A stretch of 64,000 bases of DNA from Larimichthys crocea (GCF_000972845.2 NC_040033.1:4492241-4556240), one strand, 5' to 3'; shown: positions 1 to 11,949, numbered from the stretch's first letter. Notes: generated by a model not told the origin, from the sequence alone. Numbers and translations: made by a program.

Positions 1-1256
1 GATGCTGACGAGATACCTGGCGTCAAGGAGGTGGAGCTCATAAAGCTGGCTCTGGATTGGGCTGAACGAGAACGGGCCCCTCCCCCTGCTGAAATCAAAT
101 CTGCTGCTGAGTCGCCTGCGCTTCGGATTGGTCGCCCCGTGTGACCTCACCGATCTCAGCCACGCCCACAGAGGCCATGGCCACGCCGCTGATCAGAAGT
201 CAGCTGACTCGAGCTCTGGAGTACCACAGGCTGGGTTCCGCTCAGCCAATCAGGCAGAGCAGGCAGTCCACGCTCAGGGCGTCACCCATCGCGTGCTTCT
301 TGTGGGTGGAGGATCCGGCCCTGATTGGCCGGAGCAGCAGTCCTGGCGTTCGATCCTCGAAGCAGAAAGTTTTCATCCCTGAGCTCCGGCCTCCCGCTGC
401 GGCTGAGAAGTCACTGCGTGTGCTCGGTTGGAGGTTTCCTCTTCGTGATCGGAGGGGAAGAAGTGAAGGAGAGACGAGGACGGGGAAGAAGTCTGTCACC
501 GTGGCGATGTCCAACCAGTGTGGCGTTACGATCCTCGCTTCAGCAGTGGGAGAAGGTGGAGTCCATGCTGAGGAGGCGAACGCAGTTCACCTGCTGCGTG
601 GTGGAGGACGTGATCTACGCCATCGGAGGTCGAAACACACGACCGGGCACCGACGCACCCACCTCCGTAGCTTCTGTTGAGTTTTATGACATGGCTTCAG
701 GAGGGTGGGGAGAGGAGCAGCCTGCCTCGACCCCTTTACGGCCCGCTTCTGCAGTGCTTCACGACTGCATCTACGTGTCGGGCGGTGTCCCGGGCAACCA
801 AGGCACCACATCGACGCCAGTAACCACGGCGATAACCAGGATGACCACAGAGGAAGCAGCCGAGAAGTCCTATCCTGGGACCTCAAGGGTAAAGTTTGGG
901 AGAGCGAGCCTCCATGTCATCGCGAGGTCCGGTCACCGCCTGCGACCGCCCACGGCCACATCTACGCCTTGCTGGGGATGTACGAGCCTTTCTGCGACAT
1001 CGAGCAATACGATTCGCGGTCGGACCACTGGACCCGCCTCCGGCCGCTCCTCCATGGCTCTTCAACTACGGGATGGCGTCGACGCCGTCCGGGAATCTGC
1101 TCGTGTTTGGCGGGAGGAGATGGAGCGACGGACGGGAGGTGATAGTGAAGAGCGTGCTGGAGTACGACACGAAAAAAAGATCGCTGGAGGGAGATCTGTC
1201 AGCTGCCCAGACCTCTAACCGGGACCGAGTGCACTCTGCTGCCCCTGCCGGACTAA
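1..1256 (+). pseudogene. frameshifted inverted copy of klhl34 (partial)
   Basis: This stretch is the reverse complement of about 3477-4739, the C-terminal two thirds of the intact klhl34 gene. Base 1 matches base 4739, inside the codons around residue 183 of klhl34, and the copy is cut by the window edge. Kelch segments can be followed (the VLLVGGGSG, VIGGEE, YAIGGR and YVSGGV regions), but they jump between the three forward frames because of many single-base insertions and deletions. One example is an extra G in the run near position 57-61. The matching stop (TAA) is at 1254-1256. As it stands it cannot encode a Kelch protein. The indels affect coding and noncoding parts of the arm alike, which fits either a decaying duplicate or uncorrected long-read errors. 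Confidence 0.85.
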
Positions 1257-2030
1257 AGCTCACATCGCGGGAGAAGATTCGAACATTCATTTAAACAATC
1301 ACAAAACAAAGACTTTAAAATTCTGACAGTTCATGGACTGTAAACTCCATTTTATGTGTTTGTTATATAAACAAAAGTTGAGTTTAGGGAACTTTGGGTT
1401 TCAGCCATGCAAGAAGAAAAAACACTATCCATCAGAGCAGACAGCTTTGCGGCCGAGAAATAAAAAACTGTGGTGTCAGAGATAAATATTCACCCGGCAT
1501 CCCAACCTCAACATTTTCACTCCTCGTGTCACTATAAATTTCAAACTGCTTCTACTCCTGTCTTGTTAGAGGAGAAGAGACGTGCAGTATATCAGGATAC
1601 CTAGGGAAATATTCAAGTCAAATCTAAATGTTTGACACCATACGAATTATTTCTATTAAGCTAAGCTTAACTAGCTTTGCTTGGCATAAAGCACATAATC
1701 TTTTGTCGTACCGTCTTCGGTTTTATACAGATTAAAGACTACTACTTATAGACATTTTGACATTTTGGACATGGCACTTCTTCTCTTTCAAGTTGGATAA
1801 GACAAGTACGCACTCTCATGTCTGTGTGCTGTATACAAGCCTGCCAGGAGATGATGTAGGAGTTGGCGTAAAGCAAAACTTCATGTCATATTTGCAGATT
1901 TAAAAATATAGATTTAGTTAATTGGTGGGTTTAAGTGTTGTGTTGTGTTTGCAAGCAGATTTTATGTCTGGACAGAAATAAGCTAGTTTACTCCTTTATG
2001 CTAACTCTACTCTATTACTTATATATATTT
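1..2030 (+). repeat. left arm of large inverted duplication
   Basis: Left arm of a palindrome whose right arm is about 2695-4739 on the opposite strand. Identity continues past the klhl34 stop through its 3' flank, for example the AATAAA-containing segment at 1459-1464 against 3267-3272. It stops in the AT-rich stretch near 2020-2035. By eye the arms differ by a few percent, mostly one-base indels in homopolymers. The unmatched spacer is about 660 bp. The true left end lies outside the window. Confidence 0.85.
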
Positions 2031-2243
2031 TTTTAATCGCTAAGGGAGAAGATAACAAAAGGACACGCACAGTTTGTCCTTCAACAATGTGAGCGCCGCT
2101 TGGAAAACTAAAACAGAAATACAATATAATCCCTTTTTTAGCCTGTGTAACTGACAACTTGTGAGTGAAGCTCGAAAGACTGGAGACAGGGAAAACACAT
2201 GCGACTCTTAAACTCACTAATTAGAAGGTCACATACTTTACAC

Positions 2244-2540
2244 CAGGGGTTCCCAAAACAACGGTACCAGTGATTTGCGACCCGCACTATCCCCAGGTGT
2301 TAGATGATTTGTGATTTGATGCTAATAAACCTTACCTTAATATTGTTAATCTGTTGTAATCACATCAAAGACAATCTTTTATTGTATCTACTTTTTTATG
2401 TTTTAATACAATTATGGCTAAAATATGCTATTTCTAAAAGTTTTAAAATTTTATTTGATTTCTTAAAATCATCTTGCGACCCCCTTTTGCTGCCTTGTGA
2501 CCCCTCTGGGGGGTCCTGACCCCGACTTTGGAAACCAGTG
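2244..2540. mobile_element. hAT-like MITE in the palindrome spacer
   Basis: About 297 bp bounded by imperfect terminal inverted repeats: CAGGGGTTCCCAAA at the left and the reverse complement of CACTGGTTTCCAAAG at the right. They are flanked by near-identical 8-bp direct repeats, CTTTACAC (2236-2243) and CTTTACTC (2541-2548). An 8-bp target duplication and CAGNGGTTCCCAA-type ends are typical of non-autonomous hAT elements in fish. There is no coding capacity. Confidence 0.7.
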
Positions 2541-2694
2541 CTTTACTCTAGCTTCATTTCATTTTGCACAAAAACACACCAGCGATCTTCTCATCAATTT
2601 GGCCAAAATACAAATAGTCTCATAATTAGTAACATTGGAAACGCAAACTGGCTACTGTAAAAAAGGTCTATTGTCTATTTTCCAAAACAAAATT

Positions 2695-4739
2695 TAAAAA
2701 TATAAGTAATAGAGTAGCTTAGCATAAAGAAGGAGTAAACTATCTTATTTCTGTCCAGACACAAAATCTGCTTACAAACACAACACAACGCTTAAACCCA
2801 CCAATTAACTAAATCTATATTTTTAAATCTACAAATATGACGTGAAGTTTTGCTTTACGCCAACTCCTACATCATCTCCTGGCAGGCTTGTATACAGCAC
2901 ACAGACATGAGAGTGCGTACTTGTTCTTATCCAACTTGAAAGAGAAGAAGTGCCATGTCCAAAATGTCAAAATGCTTCTATAAGTAGTAGTCTTTAATCT
3001 GTATAAAACCGAAGACGGTACGACAAAAGATTATGTGCTTTATGCCAAGCAAAGCTAGTTAAGCTTAGCTTAATAGAAATATATTCGTATGGTGTCAAAC
3101 ATTTTAGATTTGACTTGAATATTTCCCTAGGTATCCTGATATACTGCACGTCTCTTCTCCTCTAACAAGACAGGAGTAGAAGCAGTTTGAAATTTATAGT
3201 GACACGAGGAGTGAAAATGTTGAGGTTGGGATGCCGGGTGAATATTTAATCTCTGACACCACAGTTTTTATTTCTCGGCCGCAAAGCTGTCTGCTCTGAT
3301 GGATCGTGTTTTTCTTCTTGCATGGCTGAAACCCAAAAGTTCCCTAAACTCAACTTTTGTTTATATAACAAACACATAAAAATTGAGTTTACAGTCCATG
3401 ATACTGTCAGAATTCTAAAGTCTTTGTTTTGTGATTGTTTAAATGAATGTTCGAATCTTCTCCCGCGATGTGAGCTTTAGTCCGGCAGGGGCAGCAGAGT
3501 GCACTCGGTCCCGGTTAGAGGTCTGGGCAGCTGACAGATCTCCCTCCAGCGATCTTTTTTCGTGTCGTACTCCAGCACGCTCTTCACTATCACCTCCCGT
3601 CCGTCGCTCCATCTCCTCCCGCCAAACACGAGCAGATTCCCGGACGGCGTCGACGCCATCCCGTAGTTGAAGGAGCCAGTGAGGAGCGGCCGGAGGCGGG
3701 TCCAGTGGTCCGACCGCGAATCGTATTGCTCGATGTCGCAGAAAGGCTCGTACATCCCCAGCAAGGCGTAGATGTGGCCGTGGGCGGTCGCCAGGCGGTG
3801 ACCGGACCTCGCGATGGACATGGAGGCTCGCTTCTCCCAAACTTTACCCTTAAGGTCCCAGGATAGGACTTCTCTGCTGCTTCCTCTGTGGTCATCCTGG
3901 TTATCGCCGTGGTTACTGGCGTCGATGGTGCCTTGGTTGCCCGGGACACCGCCCGACACGTAGATGCAGTCGTGAAGCACTGCAGAAGCGTGGCCGTAAA
4001 GGGGTCGAGGCATGGCTGCTCCTCTCCTCCACCCTCCTGAAGCCATGTCATAAAACTCAACAGAAGCTACGGAGGTGTGTGCGTCGGTGCCCGGTCGCGT
4101 GTTTCGACCTCCGATGGCGTAGATCACGTCCTCCACCACGCAGCAGGTGAACCGCGCTCGCCTCTCCAGCATGGACTCCACCTTCTCCCAGCTGCTGAAG
4201 CGAGGATCGTAGCGCCACACCTGGTTGGACATCGCCGCGGTGACAGACTTCTTCCCGTCCTCGTCTCCTTCCTTCACTTCTTCCCCTCCGATCACGAAGA
4301 GGAAACCTCCAACCGAGCACACGCAGTGACTTCTCAGCCGCAGCGGGAGGCCGGAGCTCAGGGATGAAAACTTTCTGCTTCGAGGATCGAACGCCAGGAT
4401 CTGCTGCTCCGGCCAATCAGGGCCGGATCCTCCACCCACAAGAAGCACGCGATTGGGTGACGCCCTGAGCGTGGACTGCCTGCTCTGCCTGATTGGCTGA
4501 GCTGAACCCAGCCTGTGGTACTCCAGAGCTCGAGTCAGCTGACTTCTGATCAGCGGCGTGGCCATGGCTCTGTGGGCGTGGCTGAGATCGGTGAGGTCAC
4601 ACGGGGCGACCAATCCGAAGCGCAGGCGACTCAGCAGCAGATTTGATTTCAGCAGGGGGAGGGGCCCGTTCTCGTTCAGCCAATCCAGAGCCAGCTTTAT
4701 GAGCTCCACCTCCTTGACGCCAGGTATCTCGTCAGCATC
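2695..4739 (-). repeat. right arm of large inverted duplication
   Basis: Right arm of the klhl34 palindrome. It begins near the ATAAGTAATAGAGTAG segment at 2700 and continues at least to 4739, where the window edge cuts the partner arm. It holds the intact 3' two thirds of klhl34 and its 3' flank. Confidence 0.85.
3267..3272 (-). terminator. candidate klhl34 poly(A) signal
   Basis: AATAAA on the minus strand about 205 bases downstream of the klhl34 stop codon. The left palindrome arm carries the corresponding hexamer at 1459-1464. Confidence 0.5.
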
Positions 4740-5285
4740 GAGCACCGCCATGAGCGACTGGACATTCAGCCCTAGAAGGTCATCCCTGCTGTCCTGCAGC
4801 AATGTCCCCATCTCCATAGCGACGGTTTGATTGGCAGCTTCGAGTGCATCCGAAAGGGCGTGATGCTCGGCCAGGTTAGCGTAGGAACAACAGTTCTCAG
4901 CGCTTAATCCGTCGGTAATGAAGCGCTCGCATATCGCCACAGCCGGCTCCACCTGCAGGTACCTGGCTGCCGCCAAGACGACAGGAAGTGTGGGCGGGGA
5001 TACGCTGAGCCAGCCAGAATACAGGAAGTCCAGAACGATGTCTAAACCCTCGGGCGTTAGTGCCGGAAGGCTAACGGAGCCGGCTGATCTCTCGGCGGTG
5101 GTCTCTCCGAACAGAGCCCAAAAATACTCGCTGGAGCTGGCCAAGAGGGCGCGATGACAGGGGAACGAAACGCCGCCAGCCTCCAGGACCACATCACACA
5201 TCTTCCTCTGAGAGCGCAGGCGCTGGAAGCCGGAGAGGAGTCCGGTTCTGTGGGAGGAACTGTAGAGGAGAGAGTAGCTATCCAT
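3477..5285 (-). CDS. klhl34: kelch-like protein 34, intact single-exon gene
   Basis: Predicted 602-residue BTB-BACK-Kelch protein. Proteins of this family usually act as substrate adaptors for cullin-3 ubiquitin ligases; the KLHL34 substrate is not known to me. The BTB domain spans about residues 28-125 (CDVVLEAGGVSFPCHRALLA region). The BACK domain spans about 128-235 (ENCCSYANLAEHHAL and LRFGLV motifs). Six Kelch blades start near residues 279, 327, 386, 440, 504 and 550, each with a GG-type core (LLVGGG, FVIGG, YAIGG, YVSGG, YALLG, LVFGG). The RVLLVGG, YDPRF and YEPFCDIEQYD segments match human KLHL34 (644 aa) as I remember it. The open frame extends 64 codons further upstream to 5477, but the Met at 5285 (MDSYSLLYSS) aligns with the human start, so I chose it. 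No introns are needed. It is the neighbour of smpx on the same strand, as in human. The low-complexity acidic insert of the human protein is absent. Confidence 0.92.
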   Translation of the reverse strand: MDSYSLLYSSSHRTGLLSGFQRLRSQRKMCDVVLEAGGVSFPCHRALLASSSEYFWALFGETTAERSAGSVSLPALTPEGLDIVLDFLYSGWLSVSPPTLPVVLAAARYLQVEPAVAICERFITDGLSAENCCSYANLAEHHALSDALEAANQTVAMEMGTLLQDSRDDLLGLNVQSLMAVLDADEIPGVKEVELIKLALDWLNENGPLPLLKSNLLLSRLRFGLVAPCDLTDLSHAHRAMATPLIRSQLTRALEYHRLGSAQPIRQSRQSTLRASPNRVLLVGGGSGPDWPEQQILAFDPRSRKFSSLSSGLPLRLRSHCVCSVGGFLFVIGGEEVKEGDEDGKKSVTAAMSNQVWRYDPRFSSWEKVESMLERRARFTCCVVEDVIYAIGGRNTRPGTDAHTSVASVEFYDMASGGWRRGAAMPRPLYGHASAVLHDCIYVSGGVPGNQGTIDASNHGDNQDDHRGSSREVLSWDLKGKVWEKRASMSIARSGHRLATAHGHIYALLGMYEPFCDIEQYDSRSDHWTRLRPLLTGSFNYGMASTPSGNLLVFGGRRWSDGREVIVKSVLEYDTKKDRWREICQLPRPLTGTECTLLPLPD

Positions 5286-5495
5286 CCAAAAAGACAGGAG
5301 GCGAGGAGAGAGGGAAGGCAGACGCGAGAAAAGTTTATTTCTGAAGCCGAGCAGTGACGTTAAGATATGAAGGTGCAGGGAAAGCTGCACAGGAGGACGA
5401 GAATCAGGACGCAAGGACGGGACGAGCTCCGTCCATCTGTGTTTTTGTCGTGCTCTGTCTGCAGCATGTGACACCAAAGGTTAACAACTACCCCT

Positions 5496-5526
<31 letters not shown>

Positions 5527-5744
5527 CCGCCTACCCCCTTTTTACGGCCCGTCCCCAAAGCCTCCAGTCTGTTTTCTACAATGTCCCGGCCCTGTTTGGC
5601 TTTGTGTTCATCCTGTTGCCCTTTTCCTCTTGGTCCGGGTGGGAGTATCACCCCAATACATGCATCCAACACACACACACACACACACACCAACACAGCC
5701 TGCAGGCAGATGAATGGATAAACCACACACACACACACACACAC
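5496..5744. repeat. three CA microsatellites upstream of klhl34
   Basis: (CA)n tracts at about 5496-5522, 5670-5690 and 5723-5744, separated by unique sequence. They lie 210-460 bases upstream of the klhl34 start codon, so they would fall in the 5' UTR or proximal promoter. Confidence 0.85.
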
Positions 5745-6380
5745 TGACACAGGGTGAGCCTGGCAGGGTTTTTAGCGTCTATCCATGGTGGATGAACTCA
5801 TTGGTAAATACAGCTGCTCAGAGTCCGCGGACCAAGATTCCAGGGCACGGTTGCTACGGCGCCTATCTGTGCCCTCATCGCCATGGCGACAGGAATAGAA
5901 AACACACCACGGCGGACACAGCAGCGGTGTGTGGCGGGGCGGATTCAGAGCGAGGTCGACGGCGTGAGGAAGTTTCAAAAAGATCTCACAGGTGTCAGGA
6001 GGGGTAGTTGTTAGTGTTGCGATAAGCCGCACACACGGGAGATTTTATTTATGACCTTTCCCTGCTTCAAACATCACACAGATTAATGTCACGGTATTAT
6101 TTTACGCAGAGGTGGTGGGAGAGAGAGAGAGAGAGAAATAATAAAGGAAGGATTCGTTTCCAGTATCGGGTTTCCAGTGTCCAGCGTGTTTACAGGCGTT
6201 TGATTAATGACCAGCTACTGTGTGTGTGTTTGTGTGTGCTGCTGTCTGACACACACACACACATCAATATGCAAACAACATCGCTTTATTGCACACTTAC
6301 AAGCTCTTGCAGCGTTCCCTGCGACGTGCATTTTTCGTAGTGAGTTATGATCTCTGAGTAGATGCTGGCTCAGAGACGAG

Positions 6381-6419
6381 TGTGTGTGTGTGTGTGTGTG
6401 TGTGTCTGTGTGTGTGTTT
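6381..6419. repeat. TG microsatellite
   Basis: Interrupted (TG)n tract of about 38 bases. Shorter TG runs follow near 6610 and 6690. Confidence 0.8.
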
Positions 6420-7358
6420 GTTTTATAGAAGAGTCACCCCAGTTCAGAATTCAGCACACGGGGCGACTCACAAAGACTCACGCCTCTTTGAAAATCCTCA
6501 AGAACATTTTGAATCTTTTCCCACACGATGTCAAATCCTCCCGTTGGTTCGGCATGGCTAAATATTCCACCGTGACCTGATGGTGAAGCTAAACTTAGCT
6601 ACAGCTGCTCTGTGTGTGTGTGTGTTTGTCTGTGTGTTCGACATGTGATGTGATGATAGATACACACTGCAATGTGAGGTGTCTGTGCATGTGTGTGTGT
6701 GTCGTCCATTCCTCCTTTAAACTGCTGGACTTGGAGGTTTAGGTCAGGATTAACGTGATTCCACTCCCACCTAAAACTCCAGCAAAACAAGAACATTACA
6801 GCGAGGAGTGTCGGTACGGTCGTGCACGGCGAGGCGTGTGAAAACTGACTCTAAAAGACTCCGAGCTACATTTTCCATCACGGGAAAACACAAAGTTTTA
6901 ATTTGCTTCTGTCAGAGTTTTCAGGTTATTTAATTTTGCCTGAATGTAGCATTTTATTTATTATGTTTTGCTCTGTTTACTGTCAGTCCCCCGACACCTG
7001 CAGGAATAAAGGGAAGTCTCCACCATGAAATATTCCGTCAGCTTGAAAACTTGAAAAACTCTCATGCCCTGTTTTTGTTAGCTGTCAGCGTCACCAACAA
7101 GGAGATATATTTTTTTAAATGACAAGAAAACTCGGCTAAGAGTGAGAAATGGCAACATGCTGACACATTTACACTGATAACGCTAACATACCGGCGTTTA
7201 TCAGGTATGATATTCACCAGATTTGTAGCCAAATAGCACTAAAAAACAATGTACACAGCTGAGGCTGATATTTAGAGGATATATCATCTGGGAACCATGA
7301 TCATCTGCATACAATTTTGTACTAGTCAAGCGGTAACCAATGTGGAAGTGTCAACAAA

Positions 7359-8379
7359 CTGCAGTTCCTCAAACGTCCACTTGGGGCTGGCTCCAGAAGT
7401 GAGTCAGTCTCCATAAGTCCCCATGTTAAAATAAGAAATAAACATGTTTACAGCCTGGGACAAAAAACAGTTTTGGTCTCTGTAGTAGGGCTGCCACAAA
7501 CGATTATTTTGATAGTCGACTAATCACCGATTATTTTTTCGATTAGTCGACTAATCGGATCATGCGTAAATTGACTATCCTTGAAAGGGGAGGGCGCTGT
7601 AAACCTCGCGGACGGAGCCGTGAGCCACCTTCGCCCCAGAGTCTTTCCATGCCGACCCAGAGCCGCCGCGGAGGAAATGCGCCGGGGAGAGGTCCCATGA
7701 GGGGATCCTCCCGCACCGTGCGGCTGTCCCTGACCCACCGAGTTTAATCCCCCGGGCAGACTGCACGGAAGTTGCGGAAAAATCGCGGTGATTGGCAACA
7801 CCACCCTGAATTCATGGGGATTCACTACTAAATTAGTTGTCGACGATTTTGTTCGTCGACGTAATCGTGACTAATCGACTAATTGTGGCAGCCCTACTCT
7901 GTAGCTAATTTCCCCGTTCATGACAACTGTACTGAGGGTGAATTTATATACAACTCACCTGTTCACATTATATTAAGGCTTAAAGTTATGCAGGATTAAG
8001 AGTGTGGACGCTTTGATTGACAGGTGGGTGCCGTTACTGAGCAACCAGGGGTCATTCGGCTCACCTCAGGTCCGCCGAGGATCCACGTCTTTGCCGATAA
8101 TTAGATTAGCCGGGGAAGAAGAAGCTGTTGGATATCTGTCCTAAATATAATGGAAATGAATTCCATGATGATTAATTGTTGAGAAATTTCAGTCTGGACC
8201 AAAGTAAAGAATGAACTTATTCAAATCTATAACAAACAGGACAAATGTGTACATGTTTAATTAGTATCTAACGAGTAATTCAGAATGATGTGGGACATCA
8301 AACAGAACAGTTTGAACCATCTCGATTTATTGCAATATTTTCCTGAAGATAGAATCATAACAATGAAACAACAACAAAG
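7359..8379. repeat. interspersed repeat, copy A (with nested MITE)
   Basis: Outside the nested insertion, this segment matches 26444-27754 over nearly its whole length. Shared blocks include CTGCAGTTCCTCAAACGTCC, the ATAAGTCCCCATGTTAAAAT block, GGTCATTCGGCTCACCTCAGG and the closing AACAATGAAACAACAACAAAG. Both copies lie in the same orientation. The opening words are very common in teleost genomes. No protein is encoded. Confidence 0.8.
7486..7896. mobile_element. hAT-like MITE nested in repeat copy A
   Basis: 411-bp element with terminal inverted repeats TAGGGCTGCCACAA, followed at both ends by AT-rich sub-terminal repeats built from GATTAGTCGACTAAT-type words. It is flanked by a perfect 8-bp target duplication CTCTGTAG (7478-7485 and 7897-7904). 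The related copy at 26.5 kb lacks it, so the insertion is polymorphic between family members. The 8-bp duplication supports hAT-type mobilisation. The GC-rich core has no credible protein. Confidence 0.85.
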
Positions 8380-9439
8380 ACATTATAACCCCCCTGCCTC
8401 CCCCACCAAAAAAAAAGGAAAATCGTACATTTGAACTCGCAAATCGCTACAACATTTAGAAATGAATAATTTAATAGAAAGCATCAGTATAAATCAGTGC
8501 TGAATAGTTGTCTTCCAAGTGTCTTCAAGTTGGTCATCACAGAGTTAAAAGGGGAATCACAGTTTTGTTTTGTTTTTTTTGTCAAGAATCCTTTGGAAAA
8601 TGTCAATTATGAAGAAATGTCCTCTTAATGGAGTTATTTCAGACTTAAAATACCCTGCAAACAACAAAAGAAGCAAAGAATATGCAGACGATATGCTGTT
8701 ATTGCAACGCAACTCACTTACTTCTAAAAGTCCAAGTAAAGTGGAGTCTTTATCTGCGGCAGAAACAAGTCTCGACAGCACTTTTTGTACAAATTACGAT
8801 TTGAATTGGACAGAAATGGAAAGATAAATCTAGATATTTTTTTTAGTGTTTCAAACTATCTGACAGAGAGCTTGTTGGTGGTCAGACGTTGGCTTCACAG
8901 AAAGCTGTTACTGTTTCCGAACATGTTGGGATTAGACTGTAGTTTGCTAGTTGTCAGTGGCAGTGGGCAAGTCTGTGTGTGTGAAGATTATCGGCCTTCC
9001 TCTCCGCCTGGCTGGGCGTCCTGCAGGAAGAAAAAAAAAAAACACAAGATAAAGACACTGTGAGAGGATTTTCACCATCTGCTATCACCGCTCTGAGAGC
9101 CGCCGACCCCTGAGAGAACGACGACGGGTTGGCCAGGTCCCTCGATTCACTGTGAAGAAATCTGAGATCTGCTTGATCCATCACCCGATCCTCTCTGTGC
9201 TTGACCTTTTTCCATTTCTGTTTCTTGATCTCACCTCACCGTCTCACACATTTTTCTGTTTTTTTTTTTTCCCACCTCAAAGACTCCAGTTTTAGTCATA
9301 CAAACACTTCAGTGGATGGAGCCACAGAGCTGCAGTGTTGATGGTTAAGGTGAAGGATAGCAGAGTCTCATTGGCAGCTTCAAAACATTGTGGCACTTCA
9401 ATGTACTCTTCCATTCTGTACAGACATAAAGTGATATAT

Positions 9440-9700
9440 TATGTGGCCAAAAGTAAGCGGACACCACTGTTGATATGCAGTACTTTTAGGGCTTTAAACG
9501 GACCAGAGATAGTCCGCTTTGTTTGGGCTAGTGCGGCCTGCCTAGAAAACGTGGGTCTCGCTTCCGCTTGCAAGTGAACCCTGGTGTAACTACATGACGT
9601 TGTCCAGGCGGTTTGGTCCACTTTCAAAAGTGCAGCGTGAAAGTGAACCAAACCAAATGAAGGTGTGAATCAAACCGAGATCCCCGGACGATCTTGGTGT
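9440..9700. repeat. interspersed repeat
   Basis: Begins near TATGTGGCCAAAAGTAAGCGGACACC. Its core has repeated AGTGAACC / GGTTTGGTCCACTTTC words arranged as short inverted repeats (for example around 9570-9660). This is typical of teleost non-autonomous DNA elements. The ends were not fixed. Confidence 0.45.
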
Positions 9701-11359
9701 GAAAACAACATTAGGTTCTTTTGGTCAGTGGCTCTTTTTTATTTGATCAGATGAATTTGCAGTGTGCAAAGCAAAGTCCATACAGAAATAACTTTCCCAG
9801 TTTGATGTTGAAGAACATGAACGGCCTGGATCTCAACTCTACCCCCCCTCCCAAAAAAAACACCAGCCACGTTCCAAACATCTGGTGGAAAAGCTGTTGT
9901 AGCAACAGATTTATGCCCGCATGGACGAGATGTTGGATAATCACATGTGGGTGCAATGTTTGACCAGTGTTGACTGACGTCAACTCAACTTTCTCGTGTT
10001 TGGCACTGAGATCTTCCTCTAGATACCATTTGCTTGTTGTTTTGCAGCTATAAGTATATTGGATTTTGAGCATTGCACTCAGAAATCAGACAGATTTTGT
10101 CACTCTGAACATGCTCAGAAATAACACGTAGTATCATCCCTTCTGCCTCGGAGAAGTTTAAACTTTAAATATGAACCAGCTTCTTCTTCTTCTCCTCTCA
10201 TTTATCTCCTACACAGCACACCCACATGGTCCGGACAGGGCAGAACAGCCACAGTGTGTTTGGATATTGTGCTTTCTACTGTCCCGCTGAGAAAGTCACA
10301 GCACAGACTGCCCCTCAGTGCACACACACACACACTTCTGTAAAGTATAAATATAGAAACCTGACTCAATCTCTCCAGCCCACACACAGAGGCATCAACA
10401 CACATGCTGCTTCACCCAAACAAAGACGGTCTGCAGCCCGCACTGACACCTGGTGGCGAGCTTGAGCCAATGCGAGTGTGAAGTCTCATCGCTGATGACA
10501 TCCAGCATTTATCACAGAGACATGATGAAGCTGGCTTTTCAGTCTGATAGTTAAGTGCCTCGTTATTTTAGATGTTGATGCTGAAAACTTGTAATATGAA
10601 GACACACAATATGATTTAAAAACACCTATATTTCTCTCTTAGTCCTGTAGGTATCATGCAGACTGACTGATTTGTGCAGGTTTTTATAGAATCATGAAGC
10701 ATGTGATGAGATTGCAAGTACATAAATTGTTTGAGAGATGTTTTCGTGCAAAAAAAATCATTTTTTTGTGCTGATTAAATGTATTTTCTGTTATCAAATT
10801 AAGTGCACAATAATCAGCTCAAACTTCAAAACAACAATCCTCTGTGATCATATCTCCACAAAAGATCATTTATGGGCTCACTCAAATATTTTCCATCACG
10901 TTGTTGCGTTATGATTGCGGAGCGCTGTCACTCCAATAGAGTGCAGGTTCACTGATAGTTTCCCCTTTAGTTTAAGCAATCTATCACATACAAAGTTAGG
11001 ATATAATTGGTTTTTGTGCTCCAAATATTGGTAGCATAACAAAAAATGTGATGTTTTCCTGTTTCCTAAATAATCTGATTATCTACAGTGGCGCAGTTCT
11101 GTCACAGTCGGAAGTTTTACAACAAGTTTGCATGCCGTTGTTTCCTACCACAATCCAAATGACAGCAGGTTGTCCCAAAGTTGAGCCGAAACTCTAAATT
11201 GCCTGTGGTTGGTTGTTTAATTGCTCTATATATCTAATCTACCTCGGGCTGCCTTAAATTACAGAGACCTGAATAATTTAGAGCTGTGGGTGGATATTTA
11301 TCAACCGTTTCTGACATTTTACACACCAAACGGTTGACGGATCGATCCAGGAGGCAATC

Positions 11360-11640
11360 AGCAGATTAATTTGGAGCTGTAATTAACTTTTTTTTTTTTT
11401 AAACATTGATTATCCTGCAGGTGATTTTCTCGGATAATCCATTGATTGTTTTGTCTGTGAAATATAAAAAAAAATACTGGCTAATACAGCCCACAGTGTC
11501 CAAACTCCAAAGATATTCAGGTCATCTATCGTATGTGAGTCAAATCCTGACGTTTAAGTAGCTGAACCTATGAAATATTTTGTATCTTTGCTTAGAAAGA
11601 AAAATGATCATCAAAATAGTTGCAGTTTCAGCTGCTCTCT
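11360..11640 (-). repeat. interspersed repeat, ATTGATTA-type family
   Basis: Contains CCAAAGATATTCAG and TGTCTGTGAAATATAAAA-type words, and ends with ATCAAAATAGTTGCAG. The element at 17230-17525 holds related words in the opposite orientation (CTGAATATCTTTGG), and a truncated third copy starts near 63890. This family is frequent in fish genomes. Confidence 0.6.
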
Positions 11641-11949
11641 CCGTGCTGTGTTTGTTATCTACTGGTTTCGGTGTCACGGCGGATTTACATCTTTAACAAA
11701 GAACTGGTGACTCAGGCTGTAAACTGTAAAAATCCCCGCTGTAAGTTTGGTTCTGATTTGCATTTTTTTCCTCTTTGAACCCGGGCCACGCCTGTGCGGC
11801 ACTCAGAATACAGGGGTAAATACCGGGTCAAACAAGTGGAACTTAAAGAGTTCATGTTTGTGACACTTTCAAACTTAGAAAAGGTAGATTTGTTGTCTGA
11901 GAATGACTTTTTGTCAAAGCAAATATAATGTCAGATGTGAAAGCATGTC

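Noticed and set aside
5286..5477. 64-codon upstream extension of klhl34
   Set aside because: The extension has no family similarity; the Met at 5285 aligns with the start of the human protein.
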